In this document: positions 40,071 through 49,546 of the stretch, one piece after another
How positions within the stretch are numbered: position 1 is the stretch's first letter
Layout: each line of letters begins with the position of its first letter
Assembly: GCA_025454815.1 (NCBI GenBank)
Contig: JALONR010000005.1
Coordinates: 21,660 to 85,659 of the forward strand
Reading direction: 5' to 3'
Length of the DNA: 64,000 nt
Source: Bacteroidales bacterium
GTDB taxonomy: Bacteria > Bacteroidota > Bacteroidia > Bacteroidales > VadinHA17
The notes under the pieces: generated by a model
Seen by the model: the letters and a program-made list of their open reading frames with translations, nothing else
The model's database searches: none
Told to the model about the DNA's origin: nothing
Position numbers and translations under genes: made by a program

Positions 40071-42233
40071 ATGAGAAGGGCTAAATACATCCTCTGTATG
40101 ATCCTTATGGTTCATGCCGTATCTCTTGCAGGCCAGTCAAGAAGCGATATGCGTGAGCTTTTCGTCTCTGCCGAGGGAGACTTGCTCTTTGAGGATTATC
40201 CGGAGGCTCTGCCGAAATACCTCAGCCTTCTCCAGATCTTCCCGGAGAACTATAATCTGTATTACAGGATCGGTCAGTGTTATCTCAATACCCCCGGTGA
40301 AAAGGATAAATCGATCGCCTGGCTTGAGACTGCTGCTGGTCATATTAATCCTGCATATCGTGCCGGAAGACTGCGCGAAACAGGGGCACCCTATGATGTG
40401 CTCTACATGCTTGCCAATGCATATCGTATAGCAAATGACTTTGACAGGGCTCTGGCAACCTATGACCTGTTCCTCAGGGACGTTGACACCGAAAAGTATG
40501 ATACAGCCCTTGTGCAGTTTCAGATGCAGACCTGCCACAATGCCCGGATGATGATGCGAAAGCCGGTATCAGTGGTTGACGCTAACCTGGGCAGCACGGT
40601 AAACGAAAGATTTTCGGAGTTCAACCCGGTCATCTCGGCAGATGAAAAAACGCTGCTGTTCACCCGTGAGCTGCAGTTTTATGATGCCATCTTCTGGACA
40701 AGAAAAATCAACGGGAAATGGACCGAACCGTTAAACCTGACACCCCAGTTGGGAGTGGATCAGGATTACTATACCTCCTCCCTGTCGGCTGACGGCCGGA
40801 CACTTCTTATGTACCGGGTTGACACATATGACGGAAATATTTACATGAGCAGGCTGAATGGCGATACATGGAGCGAGGTGGAAAAGCTTAACGGGAATAT
40901 CAATACCAGGTACTGGGAATCACACGCCACCATCAGCAACGACGGGAGAAAGATCTACTTCACAAGCAACAGGAAGGAGAGCCTCGGAGGGCTGGATATT
41001 TTTGTTTCTGTACGGGACAGCTCTGGCCACTGGGGCCCGGCTGTGAATCTGGGACCTGAGATCAACACGGTATATAATGAGGAGACACCCTTCCTGGCTA
41101 GGAATGACAGCACCCTGTTCTTCAGCTCCCGCGGCCATTTCAACATGGGCGGGTATGATGTCTTCAGGTCTGACCTCGGCAGGAACGGTAAATGGAGCAC
41201 CCCGGTAAATGCAGGGTATCCGCTGAACACAACCGATGATGACCTCTTTTTTACACCTGTCGGAAAGGGGAACAGGGGTTTCTATGCGAAATTTGCGGAT
41301 GACGGCTTCGGGCGGATGGATCTCTTCAGCTGTGACATCTATTCTGATCTCAACCCCCGGAACTTCATCGTGACAGGAAGGGCTGCCGTCAGCAACCTCC
41401 TTGATGAGTTTCCGCAGCCAGTGAAAATTACTGCGGTTAAAAGCGCCGATACCGGAAGAATTATAAACGCGTTTACCAATCCGGTGACCGGACTCTATTC
41501 ACTTTTTCTTCCGCATGGTACCTATAATATTAATTATGACTCTGAGGAAGCCCTTCCGGAGTCAATAGAAATTGAGCTTTTGCCTGACAGGCAGGGCGAT
41601 ACTGTAAGGATAAAGCCGGTTATGCTGGAGGAAACCGATTTTTCTGCTTACCTGAGGCTTGTCTCTGACACCCTCCTCAGGGTGAATGGCGCTGAACCGG
41701 TAAGCATTGAACTTGTTGCCGAGGAGAGGTCACTTCTTGACATAGAGGTACTATCGCCAGATTCAGTGATTGTCACCGAGCAGTTCCGGATTACCGATTC
41801 TGCCTTTACCTATACGTTCCTGCCAGAAAAAGGTGACAGCCGCGTTTCAATGTTGCTTACTGACCGCTTCGGCAATGATACGGCCGCAGCGGTTACTGTG
41901 CGCCGCACCGATACCAGGGCACGGCCTGAGAAACCACTCTACCGGGAAATCCGGGCCAGGCCGGCGGGTGACAGGGCTGAAACTGCAGGTGCTGACGGCG
42001 CAACTGCCTCAGCCGGAGCAGGTGGTACCACTGATGCCGGCACCGCGGCAGCCGGCACTACTGATACAGGCGGCGCTTCCGCTCTCCCTGCAACTGCAGA
42101 TGACGGGCAGGAAAATGAAGAAGACGGAAAGAAAAGCTGCAACTGGTGGTGGCTGATTATTGCCGCCGCATTTTTGCTCTTCCTGTTGCTCTGGAGGAGA
42201 AGAAAAAGAGATAAAAAGGAAACGGAACAATAA
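40071..42233 (+). CDS. Exported TPR + PD40 (WD40-like) repeat protein with C-terminal TM anchor
   Basis: Signal peptide, TPR region, YFTSNRKESLGGLDIFVS and LFFSSRGHFNMGGYDVF repeats, A/G/T-rich linker, C-terminal CNWWWLIIAAAFLLFLLLWRRRKRDK. Confidence 0.8.
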   Translation: MRRAKYILCMILMVHAVSLAGQSRSDMRELFVSAEGDLLFEDYPEALPKYLSLLQIFPENYNLYYRIGQCYLNTPGEKDKSIAWLETAAGHINPAYRAGRLRETGAPYDVLYMLANAYRIANDFDRALATYDLFLRDVDTEKYDTALVQFQMQTCHNARMMMRKPVSVVDANLGSTVNERFSEFNPVISADEKTLLFTRELQFYDAIFWTRKINGKWTEPLNLTPQLGVDQDYYTSSLSADGRTLLMYRVDTYDGNIYMSRLNGDTWSEVEKLNGNINTRYWESHATISNDGRKIYFTSNRKESLGGLDIFVSVRDSSGHWGPAVNLGPEINTVYNEETPFLARNDSTLFFSSRGHFNMGGYDVFRSDLGRNGKWSTPVNAGYPLNTTDDDLFFTPVGKGNRGFYAKFADDGFGRMDLFSCDIYSDLNPRNFIVTGRAAVSNLLDEFPQPVKITAVKSADTGRIINAFTNPVTGLYSLFLPHGTYNINYDSEEALPESIEIELLPDRQGDTVRIKPVMLEETDFSAYLRLVSDTLLRVNGAEPVSIELVAEERSLLDIEVLSPDSVIVTEQFRITDSAFTYTFLPEKGDSRVSMLLTDRFGNDTAAAVTVRRTDTRARPEKPLYREIRARPAGDRAETAGADGATASAGAGGTTDAGTAAAGTTDTGGASALPATADDGQENEEDGKKSCNWWWLIIAAAFLLFLLLWRRRKRDKKETEQ

Positions 42234-42234
42234 G

Positions 42235-43518
42235 ATGAACACAATGAAGAAACTTGCCTTTTTGCTGATTATTCTTGCTGCATCTCTTACCTGCAGATCA
42301 CAGGACAACATCAGGCTGCAGGAGGCATTTTATGATGCCGAATATTTCCTTATGCGGGGTGATTATTACGATGCACTTCCATATTACCAGGGGATATATG
42401 TTGCCATGCCGGACAACGCAAGCATCGCTTTCAGGCTGGGGCTCTGCTACCTGAACATAGAAGGTAGCAAGAACCTGGCTATCGAGTATCTTGAAAAAGC
42501 AACCATGAAACTTACGGGCAAGTACCGCGAGGGGTCACTGAGACAGACGGAGGCACCATATGAAGCCCTCTTTTTCCTTGGTGATGCCTACAGGATCAAT
42601 TACATGTTCGAAAAGGCAAAGGATGCCTATTCACGCTACCGCCAGACAATCCTGCCCTCGGATATCGGGAACCTGATGTTCGTAGACCAGCAGATAGCTT
42701 CATGCAACAATGCCCCGGCACTGATGGCTGAACCCGTAAGGTTCACAGTTGAAGAGGTTGATGATATACTGAACGACGCCAATGACAACTTCTTCCCGGT
42801 GGTATCACCGGATGGAAAGGCAATAGTCTACATGACCTCCATGAAATTCTATGATGCCATCATGTTCTCACGGTTCATGAGAAATGAATGGACCCCGCCG
42901 GTTAATATTACCCCTGAACTCCAGTCTGACGGTGACCACTACGTTTCGTGCCTTACAGCAGACAATAACCTGATGCTCCTCTCCAAGGATGATAACATAA
43001 ACAGCGATATCTGGATGAGCCGTTTTGACGGTATGCGCTGGGAACCGGCACGAAAACTGAAAAAGGAAATCAATACAAAGTACTGGGAGGCTCACGGTTT
43101 CATTACAGAAGACGGATCAACCCTGATATTTGCCAGCGACAGGCCCGGAGGCTTCGGGGGCCTCGATCTGTATACATCAAAACTGGGAGATGACGGAGAG
43201 TGGAGCATACCAATAAATATGGGACCCGAGATCAATACTCCCTTCAACGAGGACAGGCCGTTCCTGATCAACGGCGGAAAAACGCTTTTCTTCGCCTCAC
43301 AGGGCCATCAGAACCTGGGAGGGTATGATATCTTCCGCAGTCAGATACAGTACAATGGCCTGTGGAGCACACCTGAAAACCTGGGATACCCGCTGAACAC
43401 ACCTGATGACAACATCTTCTTCTGTCCTGCTGATAACGGGAAGGCAGGTTATATCTCCATCTACGGCAAGGATGGCGGATCAGGCAAAGCCGATATTTAT
43501 CGTATCAGGTTCAAATAA
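42235..43518 (+). CDS. Exported TPR + PD40 repeat protein (paralog)
   Basis: Signal peptide MNTMKKLAFLLIILAASLTCRS; LIFASDRPGGFGGLDLYTS, LFFASQGHQNLGGYDIF. Confidence 0.82.
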   Translation: MNTMKKLAFLLIILAASLTCRSQDNIRLQEAFYDAEYFLMRGDYYDALPYYQGIYVAMPDNASIAFRLGLCYLNIEGSKNLAIEYLEKATMKLTGKYREGSLRQTEAPYEALFFLGDAYRINYMFEKAKDAYSRYRQTILPSDIGNLMFVDQQIASCNNAPALMAEPVRFTVEEVDDILNDANDNFFPVVSPDGKAIVYMTSMKFYDAIMFSRFMRNEWTPPVNITPELQSDGDHYVSCLTADNNLMLLSKDDNINSDIWMSRFDGMRWEPARKLKKEINTKYWEAHGFITEDGSTLIFASDRPGGFGGLDLYTSKLGDDGEWSIPINMGPEINTPFNEDRPFLINGGKTLFFASQGHQNLGGYDIFRSQIQYNGLWSTPENLGYPLNTPDDNIFFCPADNGKAGYISIYGKDGGSGKADIYRIRFK

Positions 43519-43575
43519 TGCTTCCTGACAGGGTGAAAATGCGGCGAATAATTTAATTTTACAGCAAACGGAAAA

Positions 43576-45222
43576 ATGAGATTAAGGGGAATAGCTTTTC
43601 TGACACTGCTTTTCATGCTTGTTCCGCTGCGGGGGCAGAAGAACAAAGAGCTGAAGGAGATCTGGATGGAGGCCGAGTCACATTACCTCTATGGCGAGTA
43701 TGAACTGGCCAACCCCCTCTACCTCATGCTTAATGAACTCATTCCCGGTAACCATAACATCAAATACAAAATAGGTAACTGCTACCTTAATATATTTGAT
43801 GAGAAGCCAAAAGCAATTCCTTTCCTCGAGGATGCCGTAGTAAGCACAAGTTACGACTCCAAAACCGGCAAACTTAAGGAAAAACGTGCACCTCTTGACG
43901 CCTATTTCTCACTTGCCAATGCCTACCGCATTACCAACAGGCTTGACAGCGCACTGAATACCTACAGGTTCTTCCAGCAGCTCATATCTGCATCAACAGA
44001 GATGCAAAACGCTGATTTTATCAACCAGCAGATGCAGGCATGCAAGGTTGCCACTGAACAGATGAATAAACCGGTGAATGTGCTTATACAGCCACTTAAG
44101 GAGTATATCAACCAGGGGTCTGTCAACGACAGACCGGTTGTCAGCTTTGACGGAAGCACCATGGCATATACCGAAAGACGGGGTCTAGAAAGCGTGGTTT
44201 ACGTCACCCACCGGGAAGGAACATCATGGGGAACACCGGTGGACATAACCCTTGAGGCATCAATGGGCACCGACTGCCACACCACCTCACTGAACAGCGA
44301 CGGTACTGAACTCTATCTCTTCAAGAATGACAATTACGACGGCAACATATATGTGACAAGATTTGCTGACGGCAGATGGACCCCGGTTGAAAGACTCAAC
44401 AAGAATATAAATACCAGGTTCTACGAATCACATGCATCCGTATCCGCAGACGGGAAAAAGCTTTACTTCACATCAAACCGTGAGGGAGGCCTTGGCGAAC
44501 TTGACCTGTGGGTCTCGGAAAAAGATGCCACGGGAGACTGGGGTATAGCCTCCAACCTCGGCAATGTGGTCAATACTCCATATAACGAGGAGACACCATT
44601 CATTTCCGGAGACGGCATTACACTCACCTTCAGCTCTGAGGGGCACGGATCAATGGGGGGATATGACATCTTCCTTTCAAAACTGTCCGATGGAAAGTGG
44701 TCCGGACCCCTGAATATAGGCTACCCGGTCAGCACAACCGATGACAATATCGGATTCCAGCCATTTGCCCAGGGAAACTTCGGTTACTATTCCGTTATGA
44801 CAGCCTACAAGAAAAAAGAGATAGCCCTTGTTACATTCAATCCTCCGGAAGAAGAAAAAAGAGACACCGTAACCATCAGCTTCAATCCGGCCGACCTTCC
44901 CTACCTTACTGAGGTTGATTCATCACTGCTGATAACAGACCTTGTGGTAAGGGACGTGAAGGATACCGATGAAGAGCTTGACCCTGATGTACTCTACTAC
45001 ACTGTACAGGTAATGGCTCTTTATAACCCGGTAGATCCCGCCTATTTTGAGTATGCTGAAATAAATGTCTTCTTTAACCGGGAAGACCTGTTCTACAGGT
45101 ATACCACAGGAAGGTTTGACACAAGGGCAAAGGCATACGAAGAGAAAGAGAGACTTCTCCGGCTCGGATACCCGGATGACATCTTCGTGAAGAAAGTTTA
45201 CAGGAATGATTCTGGAAAATGA
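43576..45222 (+). CDS. Exported TPR + PD40 repeat protein with C-terminal SPOR-like domain (paralog)
   Basis: YFTSNREGGLGELDLWVS, LTFSSEGHGSMGGYDIF; C-terminus YYTVQVMALYNPV...YRYTTGRFDTRAKAYEEKERLLRLGYPDDIFVKKVY. Confidence 0.8.
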   Translation: MRLRGIAFLTLLFMLVPLRGQKNKELKEIWMEAESHYLYGEYELANPLYLMLNELIPGNHNIKYKIGNCYLNIFDEKPKAIPFLEDAVVSTSYDSKTGKLKEKRAPLDAYFSLANAYRITNRLDSALNTYRFFQQLISASTEMQNADFINQQMQACKVATEQMNKPVNVLIQPLKEYINQGSVNDRPVVSFDGSTMAYTERRGLESVVYVTHREGTSWGTPVDITLEASMGTDCHTTSLNSDGTELYLFKNDNYDGNIYVTRFADGRWTPVERLNKNINTRFYESHASVSADGKKLYFTSNREGGLGELDLWVSEKDATGDWGIASNLGNVVNTPYNEETPFISGDGITLTFSSEGHGSMGGYDIFLSKLSDGKWSGPLNIGYPVSTTDDNIGFQPFAQGNFGYYSVMTAYKKKEIALVTFNPPEEEKRDTVTISFNPADLPYLTEVDSSLLITDLVVRDVKDTDEELDPDVLYYTVQVMALYNPVDPAYFEYAEINVFFNREDLFYRYTTGRFDTRAKAYEEKERLLRLGYPDDIFVKKVYRNDSGK

Positions 45223-45736
45223 CGGTATCAGGCTCCGGGCTGTCGAGCCCGAAGACCTGGAACTGCTATACCGGTGGGAAAATGATGAAGCCAACTGGAA
45301 GCTCAGCAACACGCTTGTCCCCTATTCCAGGTACATCCTGAAGAAATATATCGCCGGATCTGGCAAGAGCATATATGAGACTGGCCAGTTAAGGCTCATG
45401 ATTGAGGTGCTCCCCGATGAACGGACTGTGGGTACCATAGACCTTTACGACTTCGACCACTTTCATAACCGCGCCGGGGTTGGCATTTTGATTGCCGATC
45501 CGGCAGACAGGAAAAAGGGATATGCTTCAGCTGCACTTGTCTGCCTTATCGGCTATGCCTTCGAAACCATTGGCCTCCATCAGCTATGGTGCAACATCCT
45601 GGAAAACAACGCTGAGAGTTTACATCTGTTCACACATCACGGCTTTGTAATCTGCGGCGCCAGAAAGGAGTGGGTAAGAATGGGCACCGGTTACGAAACA
45701 GAATATAACCTCCAGCTCATCAGCCCCAAAAAATAA
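45206..45736 (+). CDS. GNAT family N-acetyltransferase (RimJ/SpeG-like)
   Basis: IRLRAVEPEDLELLYRWEND; VGILIADPADRKKGYASAAL; LHQLWCNILENNAESLHLFTHHGF. Confidence 0.88.
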   Translation: MILENDGIRLRAVEPEDLELLYRWENDEANWKLSNTLVPYSRYILKKYIAGSGKSIYETGQLRLMIEVLPDERTVGTIDLYDFDHFHNRAGVGILIADPADRKKGYASAALVCLIGYAFETIGLHQLWCNILENNAESLHLFTHHGFVICGARKEWVRMGTGYETEYNLQLISPKK

Positions 45737-45768
45737 ATACTGCCCAGGGGGTTGGGCAGTATTATTTT
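45736..45768 (+). terminator. Intrinsic terminator
   Basis: AATACTGCCCA-loop-TGGGCAGTATT followed by ATTTTCT, immediately after the GNAT stop. Confidence 0.8.
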
Positions 45769-45920
45769 CTCGCCGGCTTAAAAAAGAAGTACCATTTTGA
45801 GCCGGAGAGAGGAAACGGGGAATCTAAAAAACACTAATCCTTAAACTCCTCTGTTATTCCGCTTGCGATACAAAACTAGCCGGACCTGTTTTTCCCTGCA
45901 ATACCCATTAATGGGTATTT

Positions 45921-46685
45921 TTAAATGATGCCGTTGGTGGCAGCATATATCAACATATCCACCAGGTTACTGGTACCGGTCTTACGCATTATGTTCTTCC
46001 GGTGGGTGTTGACTGTGAACTCACTGATATTTAACTCGTAAGCTATTCTCCTGCTTGTATATCCCCGTGAAATGTGATAAATGATTTCCTGCTCCCTCCT
46101 GGATATTGAAGGACCCCCACCATGTACCTCCGGTACCTCCCTGAAAGGCCTGCCGCCCAGCAGTGAAAAGGAAACCTTCGTGCCGCAATGAATATGGGAA
46201 ATATCCCTGATAACTGCCATTTCATAGATTCCTCCCTCCTGATTAATATGACGTGATATCGTAAGGGAAATCCTTGTATACCTTCCGTTACTCTTTGCAG
46301 CCCTGTATGTCATGTAGAGAACCACATGCCTGTTGGAGAGGCCGGATATATAATTCATCTCCCTGTTCAGTACCATCTTACCTATTTCGAAAACAGGTTT
46401 ACGGTCATCAGGATGAATTATTTCAAAATGTTTCGGAAAGTCATATCCCGGTTCCCTGTAGCCCAGTACCTGCTCAACATTCGGGCTCACATACAGCATC
46501 CTGAGCGTTGAATAGTCTGCCAGGAAGAAAAACTGGTTGGCATAGTCAAAAAGCTCCAGAACCTGGTCATTTACCTCTATTTTTCCATTGAAGGGTAAAC
46601 GTAATGAATTACCGAACTTCTCAGCAAAAAGTTTCTCCCAGGGTTCGACAACGGCTTTCTTGAGGTTGTTGCTTTCAGGATCCAT
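45921..46685 (-). CDS. PAS-like sensor / LuxR-type HTH transcriptional regulator
   Basis: VEQVLGYREPGYDFPKHFEIIHPDDR PAS region; SRREQEIIYHISRGYTSRRIAYELNISEFTVNTHRKNIMRKTG LuxR HTH. Confidence 0.85.
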   Translation of the reverse strand: MDPESNNLKKAVVEPWEKLFAEKFGNSLRLPFNGKIEVNDQVLELFDYANQFFFLADYSTLRMLYVSPNVEQVLGYREPGYDFPKHFEIIHPDDRKPVFEIGKMVLNREMNYISGLSNRHVVLYMTYRAAKSNGRYTRISLTISRHINQEGGIYEMAVIRDISHIHCGTKVSFSLLGGRPFREVPEVHGGGPSISRREQEIIYHISRGYTSRRIAYELNISEFTVNTHRKNIMRKTGTSNLVDMLIYAATNGII

Positions 46686-46733
46686 TCCAGTAAGATTAGC
46701 GGTTTGTATCGATCTGATTATAGGCAGGGAACA

Positions 46734-48401
46734 TCATTGTGTTCGTTCTCTCGTATTACGGTAATCACCCTTAAAGTAGTTTATCCCAATCAGGTCATAC
46801 CTCTCTTTCAGTATCTCCAGCCTTGCCAGGAACTCTTCAAAGTCCTTCTTCATTTCAGGCGTCCAGCCTGTTTCAGCTACGGCAAATGCTCTCGGGAATG
46901 CCATGTATTCAAGATGGGACATGGTTGATATATATTCAGTCCAGACATTGCCCTGAAGGCCAAGGATGTATTCCTGCTCCTCAGGGGAAAGTTCGTCAGG
47001 CAGGGGCTCAAATGAATAGACCCGTTCTAGCGGCAGATAGCCTCCGATGGCAAGTGGTTCGCCATGCGGTTCGCCCTGGTAATAATCGAGATACATATGC
47101 GTGGTTGGGGTCATGATCACATCATGTTCCATTTTTGCAGCCTCAATGCCTCCCTTTATGCCGCGCCATGACATCACCGTCGCCCCGGGAGCCAGGCCTC
47201 CTTCAAGTATCTCATCCCAGCCTATTATCTTTTTGCCGTGCGAGCTGAGGTATTTTTCCATCCGGGTAATGAACCAGCTCTGGAGCTCATGCTCATCCTT
47301 AAGCCCCTCCTCTTTTATCCTCTTCTGGCAGGCAGGGCAGTTCTCCCATCTTACCTTCGGGCATTCGTCGCCGCCGATATGAATATATTCCGATGGAAAT
47401 ATTCCGGTCACCTCCGTCAGTACATCCTCCAGGAAGGCAAATACAGTGTCGCGCCCGGCGCAGAAGACATCGTCAAAGACGCCCCACCTGGTCTGCACTT
47501 CCAGCTCTTTGCCGGTGCAGGACAGCCAAGGATAGGATGCGATGGCCGCCACAGCATGGCCTGGCATCTCTATTTCAGGAATGACGGTAATGAACCTGTC
47601 TGCTGCATATTTTACTATTTCTCTCGCCTGGTCCTGCGTATAAAATCCTCCGTGAGGGGTTCCGTCATAAACAAACGGCGGCCTGCCTCCATGACCGATT
47701 AGAGTCTCTTTTCTCTGCGACCCCACGGCCGTAAGCTCCGGATATTTCTTTATCTCTATTCTCCATCCCTGGTCATCCGTCAGATGCCAGTGGAATACAT
47801 TGAACTTATGGAGAGCCATGATATCAAGATATCGCTTTACTTCCTCTACCGTGAAAAAATGACGACTTACGTCAAGATGCATACCACGGTAGCTGAAACG
47901 AGGGGCATCAGTTATATGACACGCCGGCACAACAGCAGCGCCCTCTGCGGTCAGGCCTCCTTCTGCCTCAACCTGCGGCGGAAGCAATTGCCTCAGCGTC
48001 TGAGCACCACGGAAGAGCCCTGCTGCCGAAGGTGATTTGAGGACAATGTTTTTCGCAGTCACTGACAGGGTATATCCTTCAGTATCATCCGAAACTGCGG
48101 TATCAAGGACCATCACTATCCGGTTCTTCGCTTCTTCCGGCCCTTCCTTCACTGGCAACGGCACTGCCGCGCTCTTTCTGATCATTTCAGCAATAAATAC
48201 TGCCGGGAGCATGGTTTCATCATTGAGCGGGGATACTGTCAGCTCCGTTTTCCCGTCAATTATGAAACTCCCCTTCGCCATCACCAGCTCTGCCGGTTTA
48301 GGAATAATTGAATATCTTTCAGGCATATTCACCTCCTTCCTGCTGCAGCCGGATACCGTCATGGTAATCATAAGTGCTGCGAATGCTATTCTTGTCATCA
48401 A
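46734..48401 (-). CDS. Beta-N-acetylhexosaminidase (GH20)
   Basis: Lipoprotein signal; RGMHLDVSRHFF, HWHLTDDQGWRIEIKKYPELT, IHIGGDECPK (catalytic D-E), GLQGNVWTEYI. Confidence 0.93.
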   Translation of the reverse strand: MMTRIAFAALMITMTVSGCSRKEVNMPERYSIIPKPAELVMAKGSFIIDGKTELTVSPLNDETMLPAVFIAEMIRKSAAVPLPVKEGPEEAKNRIVMVLDTAVSDDTEGYTLSVTAKNIVLKSPSAAGLFRGAQTLRQLLPPQVEAEGGLTAEGAAVVPACHITDAPRFSYRGMHLDVSRHFFTVEEVKRYLDIMALHKFNVFHWHLTDDQGWRIEIKKYPELTAVGSQRKETLIGHGGRPPFVYDGTPHGGFYTQDQAREIVKYAADRFITVIPEIEMPGHAVAAIASYPWLSCTGKELEVQTRWGVFDDVFCAGRDTVFAFLEDVLTEVTGIFPSEYIHIGGDECPKVRWENCPACQKRIKEEGLKDEHELQSWFITRMEKYLSSHGKKIIGWDEILEGGLAPGATVMSWRGIKGGIEAAKMEHDVIMTPTTHMYLDYYQGEPHGEPLAIGGYLPLERVYSFEPLPDELSPEEQEYILGLQGNVWTEYISTMSHLEYMAFPRAFAVAETGWTPEMKKDFEEFLARLEILKERYDLIGINYFKGDYRNTRERTQ

Positions 48402-49441
48402 TCCTGTATTTTGTCCGTTTCCACAATCCGCCCCCTCCTGTTTGCTGCCAGCATTCCGCAGGCGGCATTTATGTCAGATCCTCTTGATTTCCTGACGGAT
48501 GCTCCTATTCCGGATATCACAAGTTCATGTTTGAACTTTATCATCACATCCTCTCCCGAGCTTTGCAGGTCATCGCCTTCAAACGGGTGGTAGGGAAGAA
48601 GATTAACCCTGATGCCGGTTCCGGCAAACAAATGCTTCAATTCCTCAAGGTGCCTCCCGGAATCATTTTTCCCGTTTATCATAACATAAGCTACGGTAAA
48701 ACGCCTTTTTCTCCGGTTGTCATACTCCCTGAGAAGGTCCAGTGTTTCCATGAACGGCCAGCGCTTCTCTGCAGGTATTACCTCACTTCTTTCTTCAGGA
48801 AAAGGTGAATGAAGGCTGAGGGTGATATTGCATTCAGTCTCCTCAAGGAGCCTTTTTACCGAAGGTGTCACTCCCACAGTGGAGACAGTGACCCTGCTCC
48901 TCCCTTTAGCCAGTCCCCATTCGGCAGTGAGGATGCGGCAGGCGCGTATAGCCTCATCAATGTTGTCTCCCGGCTCACCCATACCCATCATCACCACATG
49001 TGTCACCTCATGAGGAATACTGATCACCTGGTTCACAATCTCACCTGCTGAGAGGTCTCCTCCCCATCCGTTCCTTCCGGTGGCACAAAAGCGGCAACCC
49101 ATCCGGCAGCCTGATTGAACCGAGACACAGACGGTACTTCTCTTTCCGTCAGGGAGCCAGACGGTCTCATGTGACTGACCGTCAGCCGTACTGAAAAGAT
49201 ATCTGACTGAACCGTCAGAAGAGACTTCTGAGGCTATGGGAGCACTGAGGCCGGGCACTGCATTTGCAGATAAAATATGGAGAACCGCCGCCGGGATGTC
49301 ATTGATCTCTCCGAACGATTTTATCCCTTTTCTGTAGACCCAGTAAAGCAGCCTGCGCGAATGACGCATATCTATCCCGAGGCTGCCGAGAAAATCCCCG
49401 GTATCTTTCAGATCTGATCCTGCAATACTCCTCAGCTTCAT
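48398..49441 (-). CDS. RlmN-like radical SAM rRNA/tRNA adenine-C2 methyltransferase
   Basis: SVQSGCRMGCRFCATGRNGWGGDLSAGEIVNQV; GMGEPGDN; TVSTVGVTP; C-terminal GSDINAACGML. Confidence 0.85.
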   Translation of the reverse strand: MKLRSIAGSDLKDTGDFLGSLGIDMRHSRRLLYWVYRKGIKSFGEINDIPAAVLHILSANAVPGLSAPIASEVSSDGSVRYLFSTADGQSHETVWLPDGKRSTVCVSVQSGCRMGCRFCATGRNGWGGDLSAGEIVNQVISIPHEVTHVVMMGMGEPGDNIDEAIRACRILTAEWGLAKGRSRVTVSTVGVTPSVKRLLEETECNITLSLHSPFPEERSEVIPAEKRWPFMETLDLLREYDNRRKRRFTVAYVMINGKNDSGRHLEELKHLFAGTGIRVNLLPYHPFEGDDLQSSGEDVMIKFKHELVISGIGASVRKSRGSDINAACGMLAANRRGRIVETDKIQD

Positions 49442-49546
49442 AACCTCCCTGCCCCTGTTATAAAGATATTAAATTACTTCATTCAAGCTTTTTTTTCCAT
49501 ATTTATAATTTGATAACCCTTACCCTTTTTGCCTGATAGTATCACA

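Noticed and set aside
48398-49441. Cfr-type resistance methyltransferase
   Set aside because: The motif set (CRMGCRFCATG, GSDINAACGML) fits the general RlmN family; sequence alone gives no support for Cfr activity.
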